Below are positions 29,819 to 38,961 of a stretch of 64,000 nt of DNA, piece by piece. The notes under the pieces are model-generated. The model was given only the letters and a program-made list of their open reading frames with translations, did no database searches and was not told the origin of the DNA. The DNA is taken from the NCBI GenBank assembly GCA_045603085.1, contig JAZULL010000033.1, positions 1 to 64,000 of the forward strand, in the 5' to 3' direction. This DNA comes from SVQP01 sp045603085 (lineage in GTDB: Bacteria; Bacillota; Clostridia; Oscillospirales; CAG-272). A program made the position numbers and the translations under genes. The stretch's first letter is position 1. Each line of letters starts with the position of its first letter.

Positions 29819-32644
29819 TCATTTCACCAGCACCGCAATGCATCTTGCATCACCCTTGCAGACCTTGGAGCCGTCGTAGGAGAGGTTTGCGTCGGGGGTC
29901 AGCTCCTCGCCCGTGGCGCCGGGGGCGAGATACAGCTCCGCGCCGTCGGGAATGGGGGTGTAGATATCCACGATGGGGGCGTCCGAGTCGATCATCCAAC
30001 CCATCCGGTAGCCATCGGGGATACGGCAATCCTCGATCCGGCCAAACGCCGTATTGGCAGGTGCGTCAGTCACCTTGTATTGCTTGTCGTCGATGGTAAT
30101 GCCGCAGGTATTGTCCCCGCGGAAGCCGATCAAGTCACCGTTCCCGTCAAAGCGGAACTGCACAAAGTGTTCGCCTTGGTAGGTGATTTTATGTCCATCC
30201 AAGGAAAACTCATCAAAATCAAGCGCGGTGGGCACTAACAAATCATAGGTTTTCATGAATTTTGCGTCGTCCTCTTGGCAGCGTCTGAACATTCCCAGCG
30301 GCCAAAGCTCCTTGACGGAGTGGTAGTGGCGGCAGATCGAGTATGCGCCATTGGGGAACTGTGTAGCGAAATACTCGGTATTGCGCGAAATTGTCTCGGG
30401 GCTGTCGGGACAGTCACGGCCGCCGTACGCGCCAAGAGCTTTGAGCACGTCAAACAGCGTTGAGGGTGCGTCGCCCGACTCGCCCGATTGGTCATCGCGC
30501 AAGCGGCAGCCGATATAGGTCACGCTACCCTTACCGTATGGGCGGCTCGCACCGATCAGGATGTCGTCTGCATGCGCCACGGGGATGGCATCATCGCCCG
30601 CTTTGATTTCGTAAATTCTGTCGGGCAGCATGTCTGTGGGCACGCGCATGGGTGCGATGTCCGAAAGGATTCCCGCAAAGCGCACGGAGTCCGCCGTACC
30701 GCCCTCGGTCACGGTCTGCGCCGAGCGCAAGCCGAACAATTCCAGCCATGCTGTGGGCACGTTACCCGACTCGTCAACGGGCGGCGTCGCGTTCCATACG
30801 ACACGTCCGCCCTCTTTTGCAAACTGCTTGAGCAGGGAAACGAATTTTTCATCATAGAACGGCTCAAAGCCCACGACAACGGTTGAGTAGTTACAAATGC
30901 CAAGCCGCAGCTTGCCGTTTTCCACCTTGCCCAGCGCCGTGATGCGGTCGGCAGGGCAGTAGTTGGCGTAAGCGTACTGCACCATCCAGCTGCCAAATCT
31001 CTCTTCGATCATGGTCAGATCCTTGGGGTAAACGTAAAGCACCTCGGCGTCGCGCGGACGGTTGTAGGTCACGATGCCTTCGCGCACAATGTGCGAGCCA
31101 AAGCCGTTCTGAACACCCCAAAAGCGTCTTCTTGCCTCGTCGGGGAAGCCCCACGCGCCCCACAGACAGACCTGGTTGCGGTTGAGCGAGCCAAGAGACG
31201 CCGACATCGCGCCGCCGTAGTAGTTGCGGTCAAACCAGCCGCTCTCGCAGAAGTCGGTGCCGCCGTAGGAGAAGTAGTCGTTCCACTTGAAGTAGTCGTA
31301 GCACCCCGAAATCGCCTCGCGGATGGTGCTGGAGTAGACGTAGGAGGGAGAGTAGTCGTACGCGCAGTAGCCGTTGATGGTGGCCAGGTTGAACATGCCT
31401 TCAAATCCCGGGCCGTATTTGTCACAAGTGGGGGATTCCTGCCAGGTTGCATGTCCGACGCAGAAGGGATCCCAGCCCGCGTTCTTGACGTAGGTGTCGC
31501 GGATATAGTCCCTTGCATCACAGCATAGGTGCACCACTTGGTCCGAGAGCATTTCAAAATAGGTTTTGCGCAAGCGGAAGGTTCGCGCAAGATCAGCCTT
31601 GGTGTTGCCTATGACGTGCTGCGTGTGCGAGCGGCCGAGCGTGGCGCGGTCGGTGTGCATGTCGTAGCCGAAGTAGATCAGCGCGCGGTCAAAGTCGGCA
31701 AACAAGGGGTCGATTTTTGCAAGCTCGGCTTCAAAATTGGGTGTCATGTAGCGCGTGGGGATCTCGTAAGGGCCGAAATGTGCACCAAGATCCCAGTCAA
31801 ACTGGATGTGCATCTCGTCCGAATACAGCTCCATGAATTCCACACCCTTCTCCCGGTACATATCGATCACACCATGGACATACTGTATGGCGTCGGGATG
31901 GAAATAGTCCATTTCGGGCGTGTCCATATACAGCACCGCAAACACTCTGTTGCCGGGCAGAGCGGTCTTGCCCTTGATTACCATGTGCTTGTTGCCGAAA
32001 TATTGGCTGAGCTCATAAGGCTCGTCGCAAACCGTGCAGGTATAGTCCTCGGCAGGAATCTCGTGCACCGAGTCGGGGGAGATGACTAAGTAGGGAGTTC
32101 CGTTATCCTGCTCGGTATAGGCAAACAGACGGGCACGGTCAAATTGAGGGTAGATATAGCCCTTGTTATTGCACCATTTCTCGGACAGAATACCGTCAAA
32201 GCAAAAGCTGCCGTCGGGATTGAGCAGTCCTTCGGAGAAAAAGCGGTGCTGACCGCCCACGCCCACGTCCTGCTTGAAGGTGCGGCCAAGGTCGAGCGGA
32301 TTTGTCACGCTTGCGCCGATGCCGATGCCGTAGCTTTCGGCAAAATCCGCGAGCTTTTTGGTGCAGTCCACAAATTCGGGATGCGTCAGGTGCAGCTCTC
32401 GCTCACCGCCGCCAAAGAAATGATCGTGGAAGAAGGTCAGGATCTGCGTCTTACGCTTTTTCGCGCGCTCGCAAACCTCCAAAAAGGAAGAGGATTCGGG
32501 CGCAGTCTGATCGTTGGCTTGTTTGGGCACGTATTGCTTGGCAGGGGAATTTGCATACACTCTGAGCTTGTCGTCCTCGGTCAGCAGAATGTCCTCTCTT
32601 CTGATCGAGCAGTGCATGGGCGGGCTTTTTTTCAGGCTTGGCAT
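29819..32644 (-). CDS. putative glycoside hydrolase (TIM barrel plus GH42-like trimerisation domain)
   Basis: A large cytosolic protein (941 residues, no signal peptide). The first half reads like a TIM-barrel hydrolase, with acidic and aromatic clusters such as FFHDHFFGGGERELH, FMELYSDEMHIQFDWDLGAH and SYGGTDFCESGWFDRN. Around 550-640 the pattern (VVGFEPFYDEKFVSLLKQFA then GGRVVWNATPP) resembles the flavodoxin-like trimerisation domain of GH42-type beta-galactosidases. The C-terminal third is beta-rich. I cannot place it in a numbered family with confidence. The ATG follows GGAGGT. It is the second gene of an operon with a GH28-like beta-helix protein, which suggests breakdown of an imported uronic-acid-containing oligosaccharide. 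Confidence 0.6.
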   Translation of the reverse strand: MPSLKKSPPMHCSIRREDILLTEDDKLRVYANSPAKQYVPKQANDQTAPESSSFLEVCERAKKRKTQILTFFHDHFFGGGERELHLTHPEFVDCTKKLADFAESYGIGIGASVTNPLDLGRTFKQDVGVGGQHRFFSEGLLNPDGSFCFDGILSEKWCNNKGYIYPQFDRARLFAYTEQDNGTPYLVISPDSVHEIPAEDYTCTVCDEPYELSQYFGNKHMVIKGKTALPGNRVFAVLYMDTPEMDYFHPDAIQYVHGVIDMYREKGVEFMELYSDEMHIQFDWDLGAHFGPYEIPTRYMTPNFEAELAKIDPLFADFDRALIYFGYDMHTDRATLGRSHTQHVIGNTKADLARTFRLRKTYFEMLSDQVVHLCCDARDYIRDTYVKNAGWDPFCVGHATWQESPTCDKYGPGFEGMFNLATINGYCAYDYSPSYVYSSTIREAISGCYDYFKWNDYFSYGGTDFCESGWFDRNYYGGAMSASLGSLNRNQVCLWGAWGFPDEARRRFWGVQNGFGSHIVREGIVTYNRPRDAEVLYVYPKDLTMIEERFGSWMVQYAYANYCPADRITALGKVENGKLRLGICNYSTVVVGFEPFYDEKFVSLLKQFAKEGGRVVWNATPPVDESGNVPTAWLELFGLRSAQTVTEGGTADSVRFAGILSDIAPMRVPTDMLPDRIYEIKAGDDAIPVAHADDILIGASRPYGKGSVTYIGCRLRDDQSGESGDAPSTLFDVLKALGAYGGRDCPDSPETISRNTEYFATQFPNGAYSICRHYHSVKELWPLGMFRRCQEDDAKFMKTYDLLVPTALDFDEFSLDGHKITYQGEHFVQFRFDGNGDLIGFRGDNTCGITIDDKQYKVTDAPANTAFGRIEDCRIPDGYRMGWMIDSDAPIVDIYTPIPDGAELYLAPGATGEELTPDANLSYDGSKVCKGDARCIAVLVK

Positions 32645-32691
32645 TATACCGTACCTCCGTTTGTTCAGATTTTTGGGGGTGAGTTTTGATT

Positions 32692-33759
32692 TTATTTTAT
32701 GCGTTGGTCTAACAGCAATTCTGCTTCATCGAAGCACTCGATATTGCACATCTCAAGATTTTTCATGCGTCCTGCAAGAGCGACAGCGTACTGTCCGCCG
32801 CCGCGCACGTTTCTCAGTGTGATATTATAGGTTTCATCTTCTGTGGCGTGACGTGTTCCGTATAAGCGCACGTCTCCGATTCGGACTGCATAAAGTCCCT
32901 TATCCATGTGCGGCGAGGTGCTTGCCATATCGTGAACGCCGTCAATGATCACGTCGTGCAATTTTACGTCGCCTTGATTGAGCAGTCTGACGTTGGTGCA
33001 AAAAGCCGCGGTTCTGATATTCCTGATCTGAATATTGCATATATCCGCAGGTTTTCCATCAACCGCAAAGGCTTGCTCCATCGTGCCGTTCAAGCCTGTC
33101 AGGGCGACAGAATCGTCCTCGGTAAAGCCGGTGATATTCTCGATCACAATATCGTGGCAGCCTTGGCGCAGATCAATGCCGTCTGCGTTTTTTACCAGCA
33201 CCTGCACATATTTATCACGCAGCAATCCGTGATATTGGTTTCCGTTCTCATCAATTGCAGTATCGTTTGCGCAAAAATCAATATTTCCAAGGTATCCTTC
33301 AGAGCAATAGATGAAGTTCAAAGCCCACCACCGTTGATTGCGGCAACAGAGTCCTTCGATTCTGAAGCCGTCCACGTTGGTAAACAAAACGAGATTGTTT
33401 TTCCAAATAGGAGGCAATCCGTTTTTGCATTGCGTCTGCTCCGAAAGCCCGTTGTATGCTCCGCCATCAAGCACTGCTGTGCGCCGACCGATGATTCTGA
33501 TGTTTCTGTCGGTGCCCGCTGTTGTCCTGCCAAACTCGGTACCATGATTTTGATTGACAAACATATTGGAATAGCAGCCGTCAGCCATACGCAACAGGCA
33601 ACCGTCAAGTATGAGTGTAAAATCCGATGGCAGACGGATGGCCCTCGCTATTTCCCAGTTTCCGCATACGGTTGCTGTGCGGCTGCCGTCCTTTACGGCT
33701 TGCTCAATGCACGAGGTGATATATTCGCTGCCTCCCTTTCGGAACGTGATGAGTGACAT
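32692..33759 (-). CDS. right-handed beta-helix protein (GH28/pectin-lyase-like)
   Basis: A 355-residue protein. Repeated short strands (RNIRIIGRRTAVLDGG, VDGFRIEGLCCRNQRWWALN, HDIVIENITGFTEDDSVALT, CNIQIRNIRTAAFCTNVRLL) indicate a right-handed parallel beta-helix. The IDLRQGCHDI and EDDS/VALTG blocks recall the catalytic Asp-rich region of GH28 polygalacturonases, though the full GH28 signature is not obvious. There is no signal peptide, so it should act inside the cell. The start at 33759 is supported by AAAGG upstream and a consensus promoter at 33797-33825. It lies 47 bases before the large hydrolase gene in the same operon. No transporter or regulator is adjacent. Confidence 0.7.
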   Translation of the reverse strand: MSLITFRKGGSEYITSCIEQAVKDGSRTATVCGNWEIARAIRLPSDFTLILDGCLLRMADGCYSNMFVNQNHGTEFGRTTAGTDRNIRIIGRRTAVLDGGAYNGLSEQTQCKNGLPPIWKNNLVLFTNVDGFRIEGLCCRNQRWWALNFIYCSEGYLGNIDFCANDTAIDENGNQYHGLLRDKYVQVLVKNADGIDLRQGCHDIVIENITGFTEDDSVALTGLNGTMEQAFAVDGKPADICNIQIRNIRTAAFCTNVRLLNQGDVKLHDVIIDGVHDMASTSPHMDKGLYAVRIGDVRLYGTRHATEDETYNITLRNVRGGGQYAVALAGRMKNLEMCNIECFDEAELLLDQRIK

Positions 33760-33796
33760 CTGCTTAGTACCTTTCGTGAGCATGATTGATAAGAGC

Positions 33797-33825
33797 ATTA
33801 TAACACAAACGGGGTAGGGTGTCAA
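33797..33825 (-). promoter_or_regulatory. promoter of the beta-helix/hydrolase operon
   Basis: Minus strand TTGACA (33820-33825), 17 bases ending TTTGTGT, TATAAT (33797-33802). Confidence 0.8.
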
Positions 33826-33886
33826 TGCATTTTCGGGAGCGGGAGACCTCCGGAAATCCCGAATATTCCAAATCCGTACGCAGGAC

Positions 33887-33915
33887 TTGCATTTTCTTTT
33901 ATATTGTGTTATAAT
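33887..33915 (+). promoter_or_regulatory. promoter of prfC
   Basis: TTGCAT (33887-33892), 17 bases ending ATTGTGT, TATAAT (33910-33915). Confidence 0.75.
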
Positions 33916-33952
33916 AACTATGAATATTGATTTTTAAAAGGACATAAAAAAT

Positions 33953-35554
33953 ATGATTGACGCACAAAGCTTACACGAAATCCAAAAACGCCGCACGTTT
34001 GCCATTATCTCGCACCCCGACGCAGGTAAGACCACGCTGACGGAAAAGTTTCTTCTGTACGGCGGCGCGATCCAGACCGCGGGCTCGGTCAAGGGCAAGC
34101 ACAGCGACAAGCACGCCGTTTCCGACTGGATGGAGCTGGAGAAGCAGAGAGGTATCTCGGTTTCCTCGTCTGTCATGCAGTTTAACTACAACGGCTATTG
34201 CATCAACATTCTGGACACCCCCGGACACCAGGATTTCTCTGAGGACACCTACCGCACGCTCATGGCGGCCGACAGCGCGGTCATGGTCATCGACGCCGCA
34301 AAGGGTATCGAGGCTCAGACGCGCAAGCTGTTCAAGGTCTGCGCCATGCGCGGTATTCCGATCTTTACCTTTATCAACAAGCTGGACCGCGAGGCACGCG
34401 ATCCCTTGGATCTTTTGGACGAGCTGGAGCATGAATTCGGCATCCGCACCTATCCCATGAACTGGCCGATCGGTTGCGGCGTGGATTTCAAGGGCGTTTA
34501 CGATCGCGAAAAGAAGCAGATCCTGACCTTTGACAACTTCCACGGCGGCCGTAACCGTCTGCAGGGCATTGCGGTGGACTTTGACGACACCACGCGTCTT
34601 GACGAGCTGATCGGCGAAAGACTTCGCGAGAATCTGACCGAGCAGATCGAGCTGTTGGACGTTGCCGACTTTGGTTTTGACCTTGATGCGGTCCGCGCGG
34701 GCAAGCTCTCTCCCGTATTCTTCGGCTCAGCACTCAACAACTTCGGTATCGAGCCCTTCCTGGAGAGCTTCTTACAGATGACCACCGCGCCGCTGTCCCA
34801 CAAGGCGGGCGACGTGGAGATCGAGTCGAGCGACGAGAGATTCTCGGCATTCGTATTCAAGATTCAGGCCAATATGAACAAAGCGCACCGTGACAGAATC
34901 GCATTCATGCGCATCTGCTCGGGCAAATTTGAGAGAAGCAAGGAATATTATCACGTGCAGGGCGGCAAGAATATCAAGCTCGCCCAGCCCCAGCAGATGA
35001 TGGCGCAGGCGCGCGAGGGCGTTGAGGTGGCCTACGCGGGCGACATCATCGGCGTATTTGACCCCGGTATCTTCTCGATTGGTGACACCATCTGCGCTCC
35101 CGGCATGAAGGTGGAATACGAGGGCATTCCCAACTTTACGCCCGAGCATTTTGCATTCGTTGAGCAGATCGATTCCATGAAGCGCAAGCAGTTTGCCAAG
35201 GGCATGAACCAGATCGCGCAGGAGGGTGCTATCCGTATCTTCTTTGAACCCAATTCGGGTATGGAGCGCGTGATCGTGGGCGTCGTGGGCGTGCTGCAGT
35301 ACGACGTACTCAAGTTCCGTATGCAGACCGAGTACGGTGTGGGCTATATCCAGCGCGAGATCCCGTATGACATCATCCGCTATATCGGCAACAAGGATAT
35401 TGATCCCTCCAAGCTCAAACTGACCGCCGAGACCAAGTGGATTCAGGACGTGCGCGGCAATGACCTTTTGCTGTTCCCCGGCAACTGGGCGGTGACCTGG
35501 GCGCTGGAGCATAACGAGGGGCTGGAGCTGTTGCCTTACGGAAGCAATGCGTAA
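33953..35554 (+). CDS. prfC: peptide chain release factor 3
   Basis: A 533-residue translational GTPase that recycles RF1/RF2 from the ribosome after peptide release. The G domain is complete: G1 ISHPDAGKTT, switch region QRGISVSSSV, G3 LDTPGHQDFSEDTYR, G4 FINKLDREARD. The translational-GTPase beta-barrel follows (FSAFVFKIQANMNKAHRDRI) and then the RF3 C-terminal domain. The KGKHSDKHAVSDWMELEKQR segment between G1 and G2 is characteristic of RF3 and separates it from EF-G. Length matches the family. It has its own promoter. The next gene starts 55 bases later and may be partly co-transcribed, as no terminator is seen. Confidence 0.95.
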   Translation: MIDAQSLHEIQKRRTFAIISHPDAGKTTLTEKFLLYGGAIQTAGSVKGKHSDKHAVSDWMELEKQRGISVSSSVMQFNYNGYCINILDTPGHQDFSEDTYRTLMAADSAVMVIDAAKGIEAQTRKLFKVCAMRGIPIFTFINKLDREARDPLDLLDELEHEFGIRTYPMNWPIGCGVDFKGVYDREKKQILTFDNFHGGRNRLQGIAVDFDDTTRLDELIGERLRENLTEQIELLDVADFGFDLDAVRAGKLSPVFFGSALNNFGIEPFLESFLQMTTAPLSHKAGDVEIESSDERFSAFVFKIQANMNKAHRDRIAFMRICSGKFERSKEYYHVQGGKNIKLAQPQQMMAQAREGVEVAYAGDIIGVFDPGIFSIGDTICAPGMKVEYEGIPNFTPEHFAFVEQIDSMKRKQFAKGMNQIAQEGAIRIFFEPNSGMERVIVGVVGVLQYDVLKFRMQTEYGVGYIQREIPYDIIRYIGNKDIDPSKLKLTAETKWIQDVRGNDLLLFPGNWAVTWALEHNEGLELLPYGSNA

Positions 35555-35609
35555 ATAACGGACAGTTACAAACACAAATATTGAAATACAACATAGGAGG
35601 ACTTAGATA

Positions 35610-36890
35610 ATGGGTATTATCAGAGCAGCAGTTGACGCCGTGGGCGGCACACTTGCAGATCAGTGGCTTGAGGTCATTGAAGCCGACTCCATGGGTGAAG
35701 GAACCGTTTTTACCAAGGGTGTGACGGTTCGTAAAAACGACAAGAGAAACAACAATAAAAAGGGAACGGCCGACACCGTATCCAACGGCTCGGTCATTCA
35801 CGTCTATCCCGGTCAGTTCATGATGCTGGTGGACGGCGGCAAGGTGGTGGACTATACTGCCGAGCCCGGCTATTACAAGGTGGAGAATTCCTCCGCGCCC
35901 TCTCTGTTCGGCGGACAGCTGGGCGACGCACTCAAGGACACCTTTGCCCGCATCAAGTTCGGCGGTGTGCCGTCCTATGCGCAGAAGGCGTATTTTATCA
36001 ATCTGCAGGAGATCAAGGGCATCAGGTTCGGTACACGTGCACCGGTCAATTATTTTGACAATTTCTATAATGCCGAGCTGTTTTTGCGCGCGCACGGCAC
36101 GTATTCCATCAAGATCACCGATCCCTTGAAGTTCTATACCGAGGCTCTGCCCAAGAATGCGGACAGAGTGGAGATCGGCACCATCAACGAGCAGTATCTC
36201 TCCGAATTCTTAGAGGCTCTGCAGGCGGCCATCAACCGCATGTCGGCCGATGGCATTCGCATCTCCTTTGTGGCAAGCAAGTCCCGCGAGCTGTCTGCTT
36301 ACATGGCAACCGAGCTGGACGAGGATTGGAAGGCACTTCGCGGCTTTGAGGTGCTGTCGGTCGGTATTGCCAGCGTTTCCTACGATGAAGAGAGTAAGAA
36401 GCTGATCAACATGCGCAATCAGGGCGCAATGCTGGGAGATGCATCGATCCGTGAGGGCTACGTGCAGGGTGCCGTTGCACGCGGCATCGAGGCAGCGGGC
36501 AGCAATGCGAATGGCTCTGCGCAGGCCTTTATGGGCATGGGTATGGGCATGAATGCGGGCGGCGGCTTTATGGCGGCGGCCAGCGAGTCCAACCGCGCAC
36601 AGATGGCGCGTGATGAGGAACAGAAAAAGGCCGCGGCAGAGGCGGCAAACGGCTGGGAATGCACCTGCGGTGCTGTCAATCAGGGCAAGTTCTGCTCCGA
36701 GTGCGGTGCCAAGAAGCCCGAAGCGGCTGCAGGCTGGACGTGCGCTTGCGGTGCTGTCAATACGGGCAAATTCTGCTCGGAATGCGGCGCCAAGAGACCC
36801 GAGGATGAGAGTTGGTTCTGCACCGAGTGCGGCCATAAGAACAGCGGCACGGGTAAGTTCTGCCCCGAATGCGGCGCAAAACGCGCATAA
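35610..36890 (+). CDS. SPFH domain protein with three zinc ribbons (YdjI-like)
   Basis: A 426-residue cytosolic protein. Residues about 1-300 form an SPFH/virion-core-protein-like domain as in B. subtilis YdjI (e.g. SVIHVYPGQFMMLVDGGKVV, FRAHGTYSIKITD-like strands). A Gly/Ala/Met-rich linker (GMGMGMNAGGGF) leads to three consecutive zinc ribbons: CTCGAVNQGKFCSEC, CACGAVNTGKFCSEC and CTECGHKNSGTGKFCPEC. AGGAGG precedes the ATG. The next two genes encode a zinc-ribbon membrane protein and a TPM-domain membrane protein, the partners of YdjI in the B. subtilis ydjFGHI envelope-stress operon. The PspA-like YdjF is not encoded here. The likely role is membrane stress sensing or protection at the inner membrane face. 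Confidence 0.85.
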   Translation: MGIIRAAVDAVGGTLADQWLEVIEADSMGEGTVFTKGVTVRKNDKRNNNKKGTADTVSNGSVIHVYPGQFMMLVDGGKVVDYTAEPGYYKVENSSAPSLFGGQLGDALKDTFARIKFGGVPSYAQKAYFINLQEIKGIRFGTRAPVNYFDNFYNAELFLRAHGTYSIKITDPLKFYTEALPKNADRVEIGTINEQYLSEFLEALQAAINRMSADGIRISFVASKSRELSAYMATELDEDWKALRGFEVLSVGIASVSYDEESKKLINMRNQGAMLGDASIREGYVQGAVARGIEAAGSNANGSAQAFMGMGMGMNAGGGFMAAASESNRAQMARDEEQKKAAAEAANGWECTCGAVNQGKFCSECGAKKPEAAAGWTCACGAVNTGKFCSECGAKRPEDESWFCTECGHKNSGTGKFCPECGAKRA

Positions 36891-36897
36891 ATAGCGT

Positions 36898-37947
36898 ATG
36901 GAACAGACGACTGTAACGTATCAATGTCCCAATTGCGGCGCGGGATTGATCTTTGACGCCGAAAAGGGAAGGTTTGCCTGCGAATTCTGTCTTTCCGACT
37001 TTGATAAGCAGGAGCTGGATGAGGCGGGCAGTGCCGAGAAGGCCAAGGAGCGGGAGGCGATGGACGAGGCCTTTCGCGAGCAGATGCATGCATATTCCTG
37101 CCCCTCCTGCGGTGCTGAGGTCATGACCGATGGCGAGACCGTTGCCGATTTCTGCTACTATTGCCACAATCCCGTGGTGCTGTCCGACAAGCTGTCGGGC
37201 GCATTCCGTCCGGATAAGGTCATTCCGTTCAAGTTCGGCAAAAAGCAGGCCATTGAAAAGTTTTTGAAATATGCCAAGAGTCACCGCTTTGTCCCGCGTG
37301 ATTATTTCTGCGCCGAGCAGGTGGACAAGATCACGGGTGTGTACTATCCCTTCTGGGTCACCGATGCGGACAGCTCGGCGGCAATCAACGTCGAGGGTAC
37401 GCAGATCCGCACCTGGATCGTGGGCAACGTCAAATATACCGAAACCACGCGTCTGGAATTTGAGCGCGAGGGTGAGATCCACTTTGAGGACATCGTCACC
37501 AGCGCACTTTCCACCGAGGATAAAGAGATGTTGGAGGGCGTTTTGCCGTATCCGTCCGACTCTCTTGAGGAGTTTTCCATGCCGTATCTGACAGGCTTTG
37601 TGGCCAAAAAGCGCGACTTAGAGCGCGAAACGCTTGGCGAAGAGGTCAGAGAGCGCATGCAGGACTATGCCGACCGTCTGCTGCGCGGCACGATCGACGG
37701 GCAGGTCAGCAAGACCCTGCCTCGTATGCAGATCCACAAGAGCCATTGGGAATACGCGCTGATGCCGGTCTGGGTGCTGACCTATCGCGACCGCGACGGG
37801 CAGGTTTACAAGTATGCTATGAACGGCTACACCGGCAAGGTGTACGGCGAGCTGCCGATCAGTAAGGTCAAGCTGGCGCTGACGTTTGCCGCCATCATGG
37901 CCGCCGTTGCGGCAGTCATCTTTGCTTTGGGGTGGGTGCTGTTATGA
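36898..37947 (+). CDS. zinc-ribbon membrane protein (YdjG-like)
   Basis: A 349-residue protein with a TFIIB-type zinc ribbon at the N-terminus (CPNCGAGLIFDAEKGRFACEFC) and a second one (CPSCGAEVMTDGETVADFCYYC, about residues 68-90). A conserved mixed domain (FPFKFGKKQAIEKFLKYA-like, GVYYPFWVTD) follows, and one membrane helix ends the protein. This is the architecture of B. subtilis YdjG. The start lies only 7 bases after the SPFH stop and has no recognisable ribosome binding site, so it probably depends on translational coupling. It overlaps the next gene as ATGA. It is expected to bridge the SPFH protein and the membrane. Confidence 0.85.
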   Translation: MEQTTVTYQCPNCGAGLIFDAEKGRFACEFCLSDFDKQELDEAGSAEKAKEREAMDEAFREQMHAYSCPSCGAEVMTDGETVADFCYYCHNPVVLSDKLSGAFRPDKVIPFKFGKKQAIEKFLKYAKSHRFVPRDYFCAEQVDKITGVYYPFWVTDADSSAAINVEGTQIRTWIVGNVKYTETTRLEFEREGEIHFEDIVTSALSTEDKEMLEGVLPYPSDSLEEFSMPYLTGFVAKKRDLERETLGEEVRERMQDYADRLLRGTIDGQVSKTLPRMQIHKSHWEYALMPVWVLTYRDRDGQVYKYAMNGYTGKVYGELPISKVKLALTFAAIMAAVAAVIFALGWVLL

Positions 37948-38720
37948 GAAAAATGAGAATTCTTGCAATCATTCTGCTCTGCCTTGCGCTGATCGGCATC
38001 ATGCCCACCGCCGCGAGCGCAGAGCTGTATCCCGAGCATCTTGCATGCGTCAATGACGTGGACGATCTGCTGACCGACGAGCAGGAGCAGGAGATCAACG
38101 TCGCGCTTGGAAACGCGCGCGACAGCGCAGGTATTCCCATCTGCGCATACGTGTTTTACTCCGAGATCAGCTCCGAGGGGTACATGAAATACCGGGGTGA
38201 GGATTTCCTTGCCGAGTATAATATCAGCAAAAACAGCCCCCTGGTGCTGCTGGTGGTGACCGTGACGGTGATGGAGGTCTATTACGACATCTACACCTAC
38301 GGTGACGCGTATTACAAGATCAACGAAAAGGAGATCGGCTACATACTCGACGACAGCCGCGTTTACGACAATATCAAGCGCGGAAAGATCACCGAAGGCC
38401 TTTGCGCCTATGCCGAGCTGAGTGCCCAGGCCTATGCGGGCAGACTTGGTGTGTCGTGGCGACTGATTCTGATCGTCGCGCTGATCATCGGTGGGGTGGT
38501 GGCTACCCTCTGCGTCAAGAGCATTGCCGCGAGATATAAGAGAAAGAATCCCTCAACCTCGTATCCGCTGGACAGATTTGCCACGCTGGATCTGACGCGC
38601 AGTCACGATCACGTGCTGGGCAAATTCGTTACCACCACCATCATTTCCTCGGGTAGCCGAGGCGGTCGCGGCGGCGGTGGCGGCATGGGCGGTGGCGGAG
38701 GACACCGTGGGGGTAGATAA
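37944..38720 (+). CDS. TPM domain membrane protein (YdjH/YgcG-like)
   Basis: A 258-residue exported protein. It has a signal peptide (MRILAIILLCLALIGIMPTA-ASA), a TPM domain (HLACVNDVDDLLTDEQEQEI, about 30-160), one membrane helix (LILIVALIIGGVVATLCV) and a short cytosolic tail ending in a Gly-rich run (GGRGGGGGMGGGGGHRGG), as in YgcG-type proteins. The start at 37944 overlaps the previous stop as ATGA. The TPM domain would lie outside the membrane with the Gly tail inside, completing a three-protein envelope module with the SPFH and zinc-ribbon proteins. The stop codon lies inside the first hairpin of the following array. Confidence 0.85.
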   Translation: MRKMRILAIILLCLALIGIMPTAASAELYPEHLACVNDVDDLLTDEQEQEINVALGNARDSAGIPICAYVFYSEISSEGYMKYRGEDFLAEYNISKNSPLVLLVVTVTVMEVYYDIYTYGDAYYKINEKEIGYILDDSRVYDNIKRGKITEGLCAYAELSAQAYAGRLGVSWRLILIVALIIGGVVATLCVKSIAARYKRKNPSTSYPLDRFATLDLTRSHDHVLGKFVTTTIISSGSRGGRGGGGGMGGGGGHRGGR

Positions 38721-38932
38721 ACCGCGGAGCGGTTTATCAGTTATGATTGCCCTGCGGGCAAGTGATGAGTTATGATTGGCCTTGCCAAGTTATGATGCCC
38801 TGACGGGCAGTTTGAAGTAACAAGGGCAATCATATCATAACTACGCGAAGCGCAATATCACTGCGCGAGAGCGCAATATCACTGTGCGAAAGCACAATAT
38901 CACTTTGTGAAACAAAATATCACTGCAAAAGA
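38716..38932. repeat. hairpin array with GTTATGA and ATATCACT linkers
   Basis: Left part: GATAAACCGC/GCGGTTTATC (38716-38738, overlapping the upstream stop codon), TTGCCC/GGGCAA (38747-38761), TTGGC/GCCAA (38776-38788) and TGCCC/GGGCA (38796-38809), joined by GTTATGA-type linkers. Then comes GGCAATCATATCATAAC (38825-38841), also present at 23413-23429. Right part: TGCGC-gaga-GCGCA, TGTGC-gaaa-GCACA and TTTGT-gaa-ACAAA, separated by the constant linker ATATCACT. The right-hand stems covary perfectly while the linkers are fixed, which argues for selection on structure. Confidence 0.85.
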
Positions 38933-38958
38933 AAAAGCCTTGTACAACAAGGCTTTTT
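38932..38958. terminator. bidirectional terminator
   Basis: AAAAAGCCTTGT (38932-38943) and ACAAGGCTTTTT (38947-38958) form a perfect stem with a 3-base loop. It ends the SPFH operon on the plus strand and the CPBP-YmdB operon on the minus strand. Confidence 0.85.
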
Positions 38959-38961
38959 CTT

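Noticed and set aside
38716..38932. CRISPR array
   Set aside because: The repeating units are about 20 bp, contain internal stems that vary together, have no uniform spacers, and no cas genes are near.
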